Assembly: GCA_044228695.1 (NCBI GenBank)
Contig: JBGAUK010000004.1
Coordinates: 1-64,000, forward strand
DNA from: M0108 sp044228695
Lineage (GTDB): Bacteria > Pseudomonadota > Gammaproteobacteria > Chromatiales > Chromatiaceae
DNA: 64,000 bases
Reading direction: 5' to 3'
Below, piece by piece: positions 1 to 8,048 of the stretch. The notes under the pieces were generated by a model. The model made no database searches. It was not told where the DNA came from and saw nothing but the letters and a program-made list of their open reading frames with translations. How positions within the stretch are numbered: the first letter of the stretch is position 1; every line of letters begins with the position of its first letter. Made by a program: the position numbers and the translations under genes.

Positions 1-90
1 CCTCGTCCGAACCGGGTTCAGGCGCCTTTGGGGGCCAGGGCCCATCCTCGGGCTATAGGGGACCGGTGGAATATTAGCGGGTCTAAATCC

Positions 91-114
91 GGCCGGGGGC
101 TTGAGCCTCCGGCC
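91..114 (-). terminator. Candidate hairpin downstream of the DUF2939 gene
   Basis: A 9-bp GC-rich inverted repeat (GGCCGGGGG at 91-99 against CCTCCGGCC at 106-114, one mismatch, 6-base loop) lies just past the stop codon of the leftward gene at 134. On the minus strand it is followed by GGATTTAG rather than a real T run, so termination is only suggested. The rest of 1-133 shows nothing I can name. Confidence 0.3.
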
Positions 115-133
115 GGCCAGGTGTCGCCTCCGG

Positions 134-613
134 TCAGCGGACGATATCCGTGATCTTCCAGGTCACGCCTTCCAGGCGGAGGCGGATGTGAGTGTCGTTA
201 TAGCCCAGCTTGCCAAGCCGGACGAGGAAGCTGTTCCAAGACTCGAACATGGCAAAATCGACGGCCGCGAGGAAATAGGCCGGGCGTTTATCGGTCCCGG
301 CGGCCGCGGCATCGCGCAGTTGGGTTTGGACCCATTCGAGGTTGATAGTCTCCTCCAGGGCGACCTCCCCGGCCCGCTGGAGGCTATTCTGGAACCAGCC
401 CATGGGATTGTTGCCGGTCGTGACATTCTTCAGCCCCAGCGCCCATTCCAGACGCTGCTTGGTGTTAGCACGAAGGGCATCAAGATCGACGAGAGGTTCC
501 AGGGCGGAGGGTTCGGTTCGACCCAGGGCATCATCAATGCGGTAGAGGTGATAGTAGGGCCAGAAGATGAAGACGACGATGAAAACCAATAAGACTGAAA
601 CCAGGAAGCGCAT
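134..613 (-). CDS. DUF2939 family membrane-anchored protein
   Basis: 159 aa. A single hydrophobic stretch at about residues 4-20 (LVSVLLVFIVVFIFW) anchors or exports the protein; the remaining ~135 residues are soluble, with the family pattern of an early YHLYRID segment and a final beta-rich part (RLRLEGVTWKITDI). Length and architecture match DUF2939 proteins, whose function is unknown. It is transcribed away from the DUF4126 gene, so the two share the intergenic region 614-752. Product assignment to the family is from recognition of the N-terminal pattern; no catalytic residues are apparent. Confidence 0.75.
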   Translation of the reverse strand: MRFLVSVLLVFIVVFIFWPYYHLYRIDDALGRTEPSALEPLVDLDALRANTKQRLEWALGLKNVTTGNNPMGWFQNSLQRAGEVALEETINLEWVQTQLRDAAAAGTDKRPAYFLAAVDFAMFESWNSFLVRLGKLGYNDTHIRLRLEGVTWKITDIVR

Positions 614-708
614 GAGGGCCTGCTGACCTGAGCGGTCGCGTTGGGGAGTAGGGTCGCCATTCTAGCCCCCTGACCATCCCCCAGCCAGGGGCCAGTGCCT
701 GGACAGGC

Positions 709-714
709 TATAAT
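709..714 (+). promoter_or_regulatory. -10 hexamer TATAAT upstream of the DUF4126 gene
   Basis: A consensus TATAAT lies 39 bases before the ATG at 753, in the divergent intergenic region. No good -35 is visible at the expected distance (sequence there is GC-rich), so only the -10 is called. Confidence 0.4.
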
Positions 715-752
715 AGACTAGGGTTTCAGAAAATTGCGGAGTCGAATCAACG

Positions 753-1424
753 ATGGAAGACATCACCCACAGCCTGGCTCTGACCCTGGGTGTTGGTTGG
801 GCCAGCGGGATCAACCTCTACGCCGCTATCTTGGTATTGGGCTTTATGGGCCTGACCGGGCGCATGGACCTACCGGTTGGCCTGGAGGTTCTCAGTGATC
901 CCCTGGTGATGTTTGCGGCTGGTTTCATGTACCTGATGGAGTTCTTCGCTGATAAGACCCCCGGCGTGGATACCGCTTGGGACAGCATTCACACCTTTAT
1001 CCGCATCCCCGCTGGCGCTCTCCTGGCTGCGGGTGCAGTCGGCGATATCGGACCTGGTGCTGAACTCGCCGCGGCCATAGCGGGTGGCGGACTGGCGGCT
1101 GCTACTCATGCCGCTAAGGCCGGTGCCCGCGTCATCATCAACACCTCACCCGAACCCTTTAGCAATTGGGCGGCCTCCTTCACGGAGGATTTCGCCGTGG
1201 TGGGCGGTTTGCTGGTGGCCGTCAACCACCCCCTGGTCTTCCTGGTGCTGCTGGTTCTCTTTATCCTGCTGTTGATCTGGCTGCTACCCAAGCTCTGGCG
1301 CGGCATCAAGCGCGTTTTCAGCGGCCTCGGGCGTTTATTCGGGGCCAGGCCCGCGGCGCCTCCGCCGCCACCCCAGCCACCCGGCGGGCCACCCCGGCTG
1401 GAACGGCCCAAAGGCGAGGACTGA
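753..1424 (+). CDS. DUF4126 family integral membrane protein
   Basis: 223 aa. Hydrophobic segments at about residues 5-35, 48-65, 84-112, 140-160 and 155-180 suggest a multi-pass inner-membrane protein. The N-terminal pattern (GVGWASGINLYAAILVLG) and the DTAWDSIHTFIRIPAGA stretch are typical of DUF4126. The last ~30 residues are proline-rich and basic (PAAPPPPPQPPGGPP), probably a cytoplasmic disordered tail. The next gene, cca, starts three bases after the stop, so the two are likely co-transcribed. Function unknown. Confidence 0.8.
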   Translation: MEDITHSLALTLGVGWASGINLYAAILVLGFMGLTGRMDLPVGLEVLSDPLVMFAAGFMYLMEFFADKTPGVDTAWDSIHTFIRIPAGALLAAGAVGDIGPGAELAAAIAGGGLAAATHAAKAGARVIINTSPEPFSNWAASFTEDFAVVGGLLVAVNHPLVFLVLLVLFILLLIWLLPKLWRGIKRVFSGLGRLFGARPAAPPPPPQPPGGPPRLERPKGED

Positions 1425-1427
1425 GAC

Positions 1428-2672
1428 ATGCTTCCTGGCGTCAAGACCTATCTCGTCGGCGGCGCGGTCCGCGATCGGCTCCTGGGGCGACCGACGACGG
1501 AGCGTGATTTCGTGGTGGTCGGGGCCACCCCCCAACAGCTGCTGGACCTGGGATTCCGTCAGGTCGGGGTGGATTTCCCCGTCTTCCTGCATCCCAAAAC
1601 CAAGGACGAATATGCCCTGGCGCGCACCGAGCGCAAGACCCTGCCGGGTTATCGGGGCTTCGTGGTCCATGCCGAGCCGGACGTGACCCTGGAGGAGGAC
1701 CTGCGCCGCCGTGACCTGACCATCAATGCCCTGGCGGAGGACGAGGCGGGCGGCATCATCGACTACTACGGTGGCTTGCAGGATCTCGCGGCACGCCGGC
1801 TGCGGCATGTGTCCGAGGCCTTCGCCGAGGACCCGGTTCGCATCCTGCGCGTGGCGCGTTTCGCCGCCCGCTACGCCGATCTGGGCTTCGAGATCGCCGA
1901 CGAGACCCTGGACCTGATGCGCGCCATGGTCGCCGCCGGGGAGGTGGACGCCCTGGTGCCGGAACGGGTCTGGCAGGAACTGCACAAGGCCCTGACCGAG
2001 ACCCGGCCCTCGCGCTTCTTTCAGGTGCTGCGGCAGTGCGGGGCCCTGGCGCGGCTCTTCCCGGAGTTGGACCAGCTTTGGGGCGTGCCCCAGCCGGTTC
2101 AGTGGCATCCCGAGATCGATACTGGCGTCCACGCCATGATGGTGCTGGATATGTCCGCCCGCGTCTCCGGGGAGACGGAGGTGCGGTTCGCCGCCCTGAC
2201 CCATGACCTCGGCAAGGGCACCACCCCGGCGGACATCCTGCCTAGCCACAAGGGCCATGAGGAACGGGGCGTGACCCTGATCCATGACCTCTGCGAGCGC
2301 TTCCGGATACCCATCCGCTATCGGGAGTTGGCGGTGATCGCCGCCCGTTATCACGGCCTGGTCCACAAGGTCGCTGAATTGCGGCCCGCCACCATCGTCG
2401 AGGTCCTAGAGGGGACCGACGCCTTCCGGCGACCCGAGCGGTTCGAACGGTTATTGCGGGTCTGCGAGGCGGATTACCGCGGCCGCGAAACCTACCAGGA
2501 ACGCCATTATCACCAGGCCGATCGGTGGCGGGCCTATCTGGTGGCGGTTCAGGGCATCGATATCGGGGCCATCGCCCGCGCGACGGGGGAGCGGGGGCGC
2601 ATCCCGGAGCGGGTGCGCGAAGCCAGGGCAAAGGCGGTGCGGGCCATCCAGGAGGAGACGGCGCAGGCCTGA
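1428..2672 (+). CDS. cca: Multifunctional CCA tRNA nucleotidyltransferase
   Basis: 414 aa, close to the 412 aa of the E. coli enzyme. It builds or repairs the 3' CCA end of tRNAs from CTP and ATP without a template. The N-terminus carries the class II nucleotidyltransferase signature GGAVRD (residues 11-16) and the acidic pair in TTERDFVV (E25, D27); RRRDLTINALA follows at about residue 91. The C-terminal part holds an HD domain (THDLGKG near residue 258, HKGHEERG shortly after), as in gammaproteobacterial Cca, where it gives 2',3'-cyclic phosphodiesterase and phosphatase activity. The start directly follows the DUF4126 stop. Confidence 0.95.
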   Translation: MLPGVKTYLVGGAVRDRLLGRPTTERDFVVVGATPQQLLDLGFRQVGVDFPVFLHPKTKDEYALARTERKTLPGYRGFVVHAEPDVTLEEDLRRRDLTINALAEDEAGGIIDYYGGLQDLAARRLRHVSEAFAEDPVRILRVARFAARYADLGFEIADETLDLMRAMVAAGEVDALVPERVWQELHKALTETRPSRFFQVLRQCGALARLFPELDQLWGVPQPVQWHPEIDTGVHAMMVLDMSARVSGETEVRFAALTHDLGKGTTPADILPSHKGHEERGVTLIHDLCERFRIPIRYRELAVIAARYHGLVHKVAELRPATIVEVLEGTDAFRRPERFERLLRVCEADYRGRETYQERHYHQADRWRAYLVAVQGIDIGAIARATGERGRIPERVREARAKAVRAIQEETAQA

Positions 2673-2695
2673 CCGCCGGAAACCCGGCGCCTCCC

Positions 2696-4300
2696 TCAGG
2701 TGCGCTCCTGGATGTATTTCAAGGCCCGGCTCAGGCTGAGCTCGATGTTGGAGGGGCCGGTCCTGATCAGAAAGGCCTCCTCGTTATTCTTGGCGCGCAG
2801 AAAGACCGGGGTGCGGGAGCGCTCGCACTCCACGGCGCCGATCCGCTTGCCCTCCAGCTCGTAGAGTTCGAACCGCACCTGTTGGGCATATTCGGCGCCC
2901 AGGTGTTGGTTGAGCAGATTCTTAAAGTGCAGCAGGCACTTGTCGTCGTTTTCGAAGCCATCCGCAGCGAGGCCGAGCAGGTTGCCATCATCGGCTACAC
3001 CCAGGAGCACGATGCCCCCCTCGGTGTTGAGGAAGGCCGTGACGCCCTTGAGCCAGGCCAGCTCGATCTCTTTCCCGGGTCGGCCGGTATGGAGGTTCTG
3101 GCGCATGGTGGATTTGAATTCGAGATGGGCGTCCTCGCCCCGTCCAATGAGGTCATAGAGGTCGCGCTCGGGATTAGCGCGGTCGATGGTCAGGCGGGGC
3201 AGGTCGCGCAATTGGCGGCTGTATTTGCGGATCACCACGGCGGCCAGGGCAATGCCGAGTCCGGCGATGATCAGAGTGATCAGGGCCAGGGCGGGCCAGC
3301 GGCTGGTCAGGGCGGCGCCGGGCGTGGATTCGGGCATGGCGATACCAAACCAGGCACCCGCGGGGTTGTCCGAAAGGGGTCGAAATCCGCCCAGCCAGGG
3401 TTGGCCACCACTGACAAAGGGCACTAACTCCTCGCTGGGCCGACCGGCGGCGCGCCAGGCGGCGGTGGCATCGAAGAGGAGAGGGCCCCCATGCTGGTCA
3501 TGGGCGGAGAAGAAATCGCCCTGATCCGGGCCCTGCTGGCCAGCGGTGTCGGGTAGATAGAGGCCACCCCCGGCATCCAGCAGGAAGGCACGGCCTTCGG
3601 ACCCCAGGGGCAGGCCTCCCAGGAAGTCCAGAATTTGACCCAACAAGAGGTCGAAGGCCAGAACCCGGGTCTCACCCTGGCTCTCCCAGGTGATGGCGGC
3701 GGTAACTCCCGGCAGTTTTACGGACTGAAAGCGATAGGGATCGCTCCAGCCGACCTGGCCACCCGCCGTCAGCGCCGCCAGGTACCAGGGTCGCTCCCGC
3801 GGGTCGAGATCCCAGGGGGCTTCCCAGGTTGCGAGTGGGGCGCCCTGGGCGTCGAGTCGGGTCCAGGTCAACAACCCCGGGCGCTCCGGATCACGCTGGC
3901 TGACCAGCCATTGATCGGCCTCGCGGCGCAGGAAATACTCACCGCCAAACTGGTCCGCCAGGATAGCCCCGGAGATCTGTTCCAGGTGGCGTAGGATGGG
4001 AATGAAACGGGCATTGAGTTGCCCGGGTTCCAGGTCCGCCGCCCCGTTCATCACCAGGCTGTCGCGGGCAATGACCAATTGGCGGGACAGGGGCTGGAGA
4101 AAATTGCCGATCTCCTCATGGGCCATCTGGGTGGCATCGCCGACCCGCGCCGCCGCCAGGTCCCGCTTCAGCTCACTGATCAGCCCCCAGGCCACCAGGG
4201 CCAGCAGGCCGGCGGTGAAGAGGATGAGCAGGACCAGGTCCCGGAAGAGGCGGGAGCGGATGGGTCGGGAGGCGGGCATAAATAGGGGTGCTGTGGACAT
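2696..4300 (-). CDS. Membrane sensor with extracytoplasmic dCache-type domain and C-terminal AlbA_2/Schlafen-like domain
   Basis: 534 aa from the chosen start (MSTAPLF). An upstream ATG at 4378 adds 26 residues of low plausibility. A TM helix at about residues 21-43 is followed by a ~290-residue extracytoplasmic region resembling dCache sensors (RERPWYLAAL, PYRFQSVKLPGVTAAI), then a second TM near 340-362 (LALITLIIAGLGIALAAVVI). The cytoplasmic end is an AlbA_2-type module: HLEFKSTMR, KGVTAFLNTEGGIVLLGV, and FLIRTG near the end. Such modules occur in putative transcription regulators and nucleases. There is no HAMP, kinase, GGDEF or methyl-accepting domain, so the output is unclear. It is convergent with cca. 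Confidence 0.75.
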   Translation of the reverse strand: MSTAPLFMPASRPIRSRLFRDLVLLILFTAGLLALVAWGLISELKRDLAAARVGDATQMAHEEIGNFLQPLSRQLVIARDSLVMNGAADLEPGQLNARFIPILRHLEQISGAILADQFGGEYFLRREADQWLVSQRDPERPGLLTWTRLDAQGAPLATWEAPWDLDPRERPWYLAALTAGGQVGWSDPYRFQSVKLPGVTAAITWESQGETRVLAFDLLLGQILDFLGGLPLGSEGRAFLLDAGGGLYLPDTAGQQGPDQGDFFSAHDQHGGPLLFDATAAWRAAGRPSEELVPFVSGGQPWLGGFRPLSDNPAGAWFGIAMPESTPGAALTSRWPALALITLIIAGLGIALAAVVIRKYSRQLRDLPRLTIDRANPERDLYDLIGRGEDAHLEFKSTMRQNLHTGRPGKEIELAWLKGVTAFLNTEGGIVLLGVADDGNLLGLAADGFENDDKCLLHFKNLLNQHLGAEYAQQVRFELYELEGKRIGAVECERSRTPVFLRAKNNEEAFLIRTGPSNIELSLSRALKYIQERT

Positions 4301-4442
4301 GGCAATCAGTATAACAGGGCCCTTCCCGATCCCGCCGCACCGGCGGACGCCTTGGCCTGGTTGGGCTATGATGGCCACCTCGCGGCTGGTACCATCCCCC
4401 TATCCGATTACCCTCTTAATCTATTCCCACAGGAGCCACCTC

Positions 4443-4916
4443 ATGTCCCAGGTCTTGTATGAAGCCAGCCCCTCCCTGGTCCGCATGAACCCCTTCGGTT
4501 CGGTCCTCCTCATCCTGGCCCTGGTCGGCGGGGTGATTCTCGCCACCCCGCCGGTGGCCAGTGGCTTGAGTGCCAGCCTGGCCCTTGATTCCCGCTTTGT
4601 CAGCTTGGTGGGACTGGCCGTCGCGGCCCTGGCCTTCCTCTGGTTGCTGGTCTGGTTCGTGAAGACCAAGATGGATCATCTGGTCATCAAGGCGGACGAG
4701 ATCGTCTGGACCCATGGCCTCTTGAGCAAACAGTACACGGAGATTGCCCAGACCTCGATCCGGACCGTGCGCGTCCAGCAATCCATCCTGCAACGTCTCA
4801 TGGGTGCTGGCGATGTGCTCATCTACACGGCGGGCGACATGCCCGAGGTGCTGATCCGGGGCTTGCCCGAGCCGGAGAAGCTGCGTCAATACACCAGCGC
4901 CTCGGAACGGGGCTGA
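4443..4916 (+). CDS. Inner-membrane protein with bacterial PH (YdbT/bPH-like) domain
   Basis: 157 aa. The ATG at 4443 follows an AGGAG at 4431 and is preferred over a much longer upstream reading frame that overlaps the divergent sensor gene. Two TM helices at about residues 18-38 and 50-72 are followed by a compact domain with the bPH pattern (VIKADEIVWTHGLLSKQYTEI, then TSIRTVRVQQSILQRLMGAGDV). This family binds no known ligand with certainty. It sits three bases ahead of a second small membrane protein and then pqiA, so it may be part of that envelope locus. Confidence 0.8.
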   Translation: MSQVLYEASPSLVRMNPFGSVLLILALVGGVILATPPVASGLSASLALDSRFVSLVGLAVAALAFLWLLVWFVKTKMDHLVIKADEIVWTHGLLSKQYTEIAQTSIRTVRVQQSILQRLMGAGDVLIYTAGDMPEVLIRGLPEPEKLRQYTSASERG

Positions 4917-4919
4917 GCC

Positions 4920-5216
4920 ATGGGCGCCCCCTCTGGCGACCTCAAGCTGTTTGGCCTCCTGACCCTGGCCGCCCTGGCGATCATCGGCCTCCTGGGCTAC
5001 CTGGGGGCGCCCCTGGTGGCGGAGGCCAGCGCCGCCCTGGCGCCCGGCATCGGGCTCAAGACCGCGACCCTCTGGGGCTTCGGCACTACGGTCGTCCTCT
5101 TCCTGCTCTTCGCCCTGGTGGCGGGGGATGGCCTGCTCGGTGAACTGCCCTTCATGTTCGGGGCCTTCTTCACCTTTTTCGCCATCCTGACCCTGCTGAT
5201 TGCCTGGATTTTCTGA
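4920..5216 (+). CDS. Small three-TM membrane protein of unknown function
   Basis: 98 aa, almost entirely hydrophobic, with likely TM segments at about residues 8-30, 48-67 and 75-97. It starts three bases after the PH-domain gene and ends 21 bases before pqiA, so co-transcription with both is likely. I do not recognise the family. No charged motif or catalytic residue stands out. Confidence 0.6.
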   Translation: MGAPSGDLKLFGLLTLAALAIIGLLGYLGAPLVAEASAALAPGIGLKTATLWGFGTTVVLFLLFALVAGDGLLGELPFMFGAFFTFFAILTLLIAWIF

Positions 5217-5237
5217 GCGGCGCGCGCAATTCCCCGC

Positions 5238-6479
5238 ATGGCCCGCGATACCCTGACCCAATGCCCTGAGTGTGACCTGCTGCAGCTCAACCCCTTGCTG
5301 CCTCGGGGGGCGGCGGCCCTCTGCGCCCGCTGCGGTGCCCTCCTGCACCGCAACCGACCGGACAGTCTGGAACCTACCCTGGCGCTGACCTTCGCCGGCC
5401 TCATTCTCTTCCTTGTCGCCAACAGCTTTCCCTTTCTCTCCCTGGAGATGCAGGGCCAGGTCCGCGCCACCACCCTGGTCACCGGGGTCATCGACCTTTA
5501 CGCGGAGGGCATGTGGGGCCTGGCGGGGGTGGTGCTCTTTACCAGCATTCTGGCCCCGGGGCTGCAACTCGCTCTCTTGTTGATCGTCCTCATCCCCCTC
5601 AAGCTGGGCCGCCTTCCCGCGCGCTTCGCCTTCCTGTTCCGCCATGTCCGCACCCTGGCGCCCTGGGGCATGATGGACGTCTTCATGCTGGGTATCCTGG
5701 TCTCGACCGTCAAGCTGGCCTCCATGGCCGCCATCGTCCCGGGCACCGGCCTCTATGCCTTTGGGCTGCTGATCCTTGTCCTGGCGGCCGCCCAGGCCTC
5801 CCTGGACCCGGATATCGTCTGGTCGCGCCTGCCAGATCGCACCCGCAGGCCTTATCAAGCCGGGGAACCGACCCTTTCCTGTCCCGTCTGCGAACTGGTG
5901 GTGCCGGTAACCAGTCCCCACCGCCGCCTTGGCCGGCAGTGCTGTCCGCGGTGTGGCGAAATCCTGCATCGGCGTAAGCCCCGCAGCCTGCAACGCACCA
6001 CGGCCCTGATCCTGGCCGCCCTCATTCTCTACATCCCGGCCAATGTGCTGCCCATCATGCAGGTCACCTCCCTGGGCCGAATTCAGACCGATACCATTAT
6101 GAGTGGCGCCCTCTTTCTGATCGAAAGCGGCATGTGGCCCCTGGCCCTGGTGATCTTCATCGCCAGTATCTTCGTACCCATGCTCAAGATCCTGATCCTG
6201 ATCCTGCTGCTGGTTTCGGTGCGCTGGCGCTGGACCTGGCGCCCACGGGAGCGGACGCAACTCTACCGGATTCTCGAACTGGTTGGACGCTGGTCTATGG
6301 TCGATATCTATGTGGTCACCATCCTGGTGGCCTTGGTGCAGTTGGGCAACCTCGCCAATGTGATCGCCCAGCCGGGAGCCCTCTTTTTTGCCGCCGTGGT
6401 GGTGCTAACTATGCTGGCCTCCATGAGTTTTGATCCCAGACTGATCTGGGATCGGCAAAGCCAGGCACCAAAAGCCTAG
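5238..6479 (+). CDS. pqiA: Paraquat-inducible protein A, membrane component of a Pqi-type lipid transport system
   Basis: 413 aa, similar to E. coli PqiA (417 aa). Two homologous halves each begin with a zinc-ribbon-like CXXC pair: CPECDLL/CARCGALL at the N-terminus and CPVCELV/CPRCGEIL near residues 215-240. Each half continues with four TM helices including the family's SLEPTLALTFAGLILF-type and GMWPLALVIF segments. PqiA works in the inner membrane with PqiB and PqiC in intermembrane lipid traffic. The partner genes pqiB and pqiC lie 1.6 kb downstream on the same strand, separated by two unrelated genes. No strong ribosome-binding site precedes the ATG. Confidence 0.93.
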   Translation: MARDTLTQCPECDLLQLNPLLPRGAAALCARCGALLHRNRPDSLEPTLALTFAGLILFLVANSFPFLSLEMQGQVRATTLVTGVIDLYAEGMWGLAGVVLFTSILAPGLQLALLLIVLIPLKLGRLPARFAFLFRHVRTLAPWGMMDVFMLGILVSTVKLASMAAIVPGTGLYAFGLLILVLAAAQASLDPDIVWSRLPDRTRRPYQAGEPTLSCPVCELVVPVTSPHRRLGRQCCPRCGEILHRRKPRSLQRTTALILAALILYIPANVLPIMQVTSLGRIQTDTIMSGALFLIESGMWPLALVIFIASIFVPMLKILILILLLVSVRWRWTWRPRERTQLYRILELVGRWSMVDIYVVTILVALVQLGNLANVIAQPGALFFAAVVVLTMLASMSFDPRLIWDRQSQAPKA

Positions 6480-6589
6480 TTTTTACCCTTAAGCCCCCAT
6501 CTTCCGTCCACCACTCACCCCTTCACACCCAACCCCGTTTTGCCGAAGCCCCGCCATCCCGGGCTTTGGCCACGAGAGGAGCAACCCCG

Positions 6590-7291
6590 ATGACTCTACG
6601 CACCCTGATTTTCGCCCTTGGCTTGGCTACCCTTGCCCCCGCCGGCCTGGTGGTGTCCGCCACCGCGTCCCCACCCGAAGCCTTCACCCTGGCCCCCTTG
6701 CCCTATGCCACCGATGCCCTGGAGCCCGTCATCGACCAGAAGACCATGGAGATCCACCATGACAGACACCATGCCGCCTATGTCAAAAACCTCAATCAGG
6801 CGGTAGCGGCTGATCCGGCGCTCCAGGGCCAGTCTTTGGAGGCCTTGCTGGCCAACGCCTCCCGCCTGCCGGCGGCCGTGCGCAATAACGGCGGTGGCCA
6901 TTTCAATCACAGCCTCTTCTGGACCCTCATGGCCCCGGTGGGGCAGGGAGGTGAGCCATCCGTGGCCCTCCGGGCCCGGATCGACCAGGATTTTGGCTCC
7001 TGGGATAAGTTTGTCACCGCCTTCGAGGAGGCCGGCCTCAAGCGCTTCGGCTCGGGCTGGGCCTGGCTAGTGTGGAGCGATGGCCGTCTGCAAGTCATCT
7101 CCACGCCCAATCAGGATAATCCCCTGATGGACCTGGCGGAGGTCAAGGGCGCGCCCATCCTCGCCAACGATGTCTGGGAACACGCCTACTACCTCAAGCA
7201 CCAGAACAAGCGCGGCGACTATCTCAAGGGGTGGTGGCAAGTGGTCAACTGGGAACGGGTGAACGCCCTCTTCGCCGCGGCGACCCAATAA
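6590..7291 (+). CDS. Exported superoxide dismutase, Mn/Fe family
   Basis: 233 aa. It detoxifies superoxide to H2O2 and O2. A Sec signal peptide (residues 1-25, MTLRTLIFALGL ... VSATAS) predicts a periplasmic enzyme, unlike typical cytoplasmic SodA/SodB. All four metal ligands are visible: His in MEIHHDRHH, His in GGGHFNHSLFW, and Asp/His in DVWEHAYYLKHQ. GGHFNHS and the Gln in NQDNPLM are features of Mn-type rather than Fe-type enzymes, so manganese or cambialistic use is inferred. The start follows GAGAGGAG; an in-frame ATG at 6566 lacks support. It lies between pqiA and pqiB. Confidence 0.92.
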   Translation: MTLRTLIFALGLATLAPAGLVVSATASPPEAFTLAPLPYATDALEPVIDQKTMEIHHDRHHAAYVKNLNQAVAADPALQGQSLEALLANASRLPAAVRNNGGGHFNHSLFWTLMAPVGQGGEPSVALRARIDQDFGSWDKFVTAFEEAGLKRFGSGWAWLVWSDGRLQVISTPNQDNPLMDLAEVKGAPILANDVWEHAYYLKHQNKRGDYLKGWWQVVNWERVNALFAAATQ

Positions 7292-7421
7292 GGAGAGGGA
7301 TGCACCCTTTTTCCATGCTTGCTGCACCTAATGGCGCGGCTGGGGGCTTATGCTAGTTTCCAGAGTCAGGGCACGGCGCCCCACCGACTCGAGCCAACCT
7401 TATCACCAGCGGAGATCGACC

Positions 7422-7982
7422 ATGAAGATGAAAATGACCCTCATTGCCAGTGCCCTTGGCCTGATGGCGATGACCAGCACGATCACGGCGCAGGCCTGTG
7501 GTTGTTTTGGTCCCGGTCAGGGACAGGGGCCGGCGAATTGCGGCATGATGCAACCGGGCCCCGCCATGGGGGGCGGCGGCCGTGGTCCCGGCGGGGCTGG
7601 CCCTGGCCGGGGTGTGGATGCCCACCTGGGGCGTATGACGGCCATGCTGGGACTGAATCCAGAACAACAGGCCGAAATCCGGGCTATCCTGGAAGTCCAG
7701 GAGGCCACCCGCCAAGCCATGCGGGAGGCCATGCGCGATGCCATGAAGGAGCAGGTGGACGCCGTCCTCACCCCGGAACAGCGTGCCCGGCATGACCAGA
7801 TGATGCAGGGGCGCGGTCAAGGCCCTGGCGGCAAGGCCGGCGGTCGCGGCCTGGGCCGCTGTGGTCATGGCCGGGGTCCGGGAGCGGGTTGGGGACCTGG
7901 GACTGGCTTTGGCACGGGTCCGGGTCCCCAAGCCAGCCCCCTTGACACCAGCGTCCCAACCGCGCCCATCCCGGCCAACTGA
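7422..7982 (+). CDS. Periplasmic Spy/CpxP-like protein with glycine-rich ends
   Basis: 186 aa. The start follows GGAG at 7411. A signal peptide (residues 1-24, ending ITAQA) precedes a Gly/Met-rich stretch, then a helical core of about 60 residues containing LNPEQQAEIRAIL and VLTPEQRARHDQM, the LTXXQ-type motif of the Spy/CpxP/ZraP group. Members are ATP-independent periplasmic chaperones or metal-responsive repressors. The last 50 residues are Gly-, Cys- and His-containing low complexity (GRGLGRCGHGRGPG). Membership rests on the LTPEQR signature and overall layout. It lies between the SOD gene and pqiB, consistent with an envelope-stress role. Confidence 0.75.
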   Translation: MKMKMTLIASALGLMAMTSTITAQACGCFGPGQGQGPANCGMMQPGPAMGGGGRGPGGAGPGRGVDAHLGRMTAMLGLNPEQQAEIRAILEVQEATRQAMREAMRDAMKEQVDAVLTPEQRARHDQMMQGRGQGPGGKAGGRGLGRCGHGRGPGAGWGPGTGFGTGPGPQASPLDTSVPTAPIPAN

Positions 7983-8048
7983 TCGAGGTTCTCCTGGATC
8001 TCATCCCGGGTGGTCAGGGATTACTGCCCCCACGGACCTTGAGTCAAG

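Noticed and set aside
4416..6260. 614-residue open frame on the minus strand opposite pqiA and upstream genes
   Set aside because: Gln/Gly/Asp/His-rich shadow of real plus-strand genes in GC-rich DNA; no domain, no ribosome-binding site.
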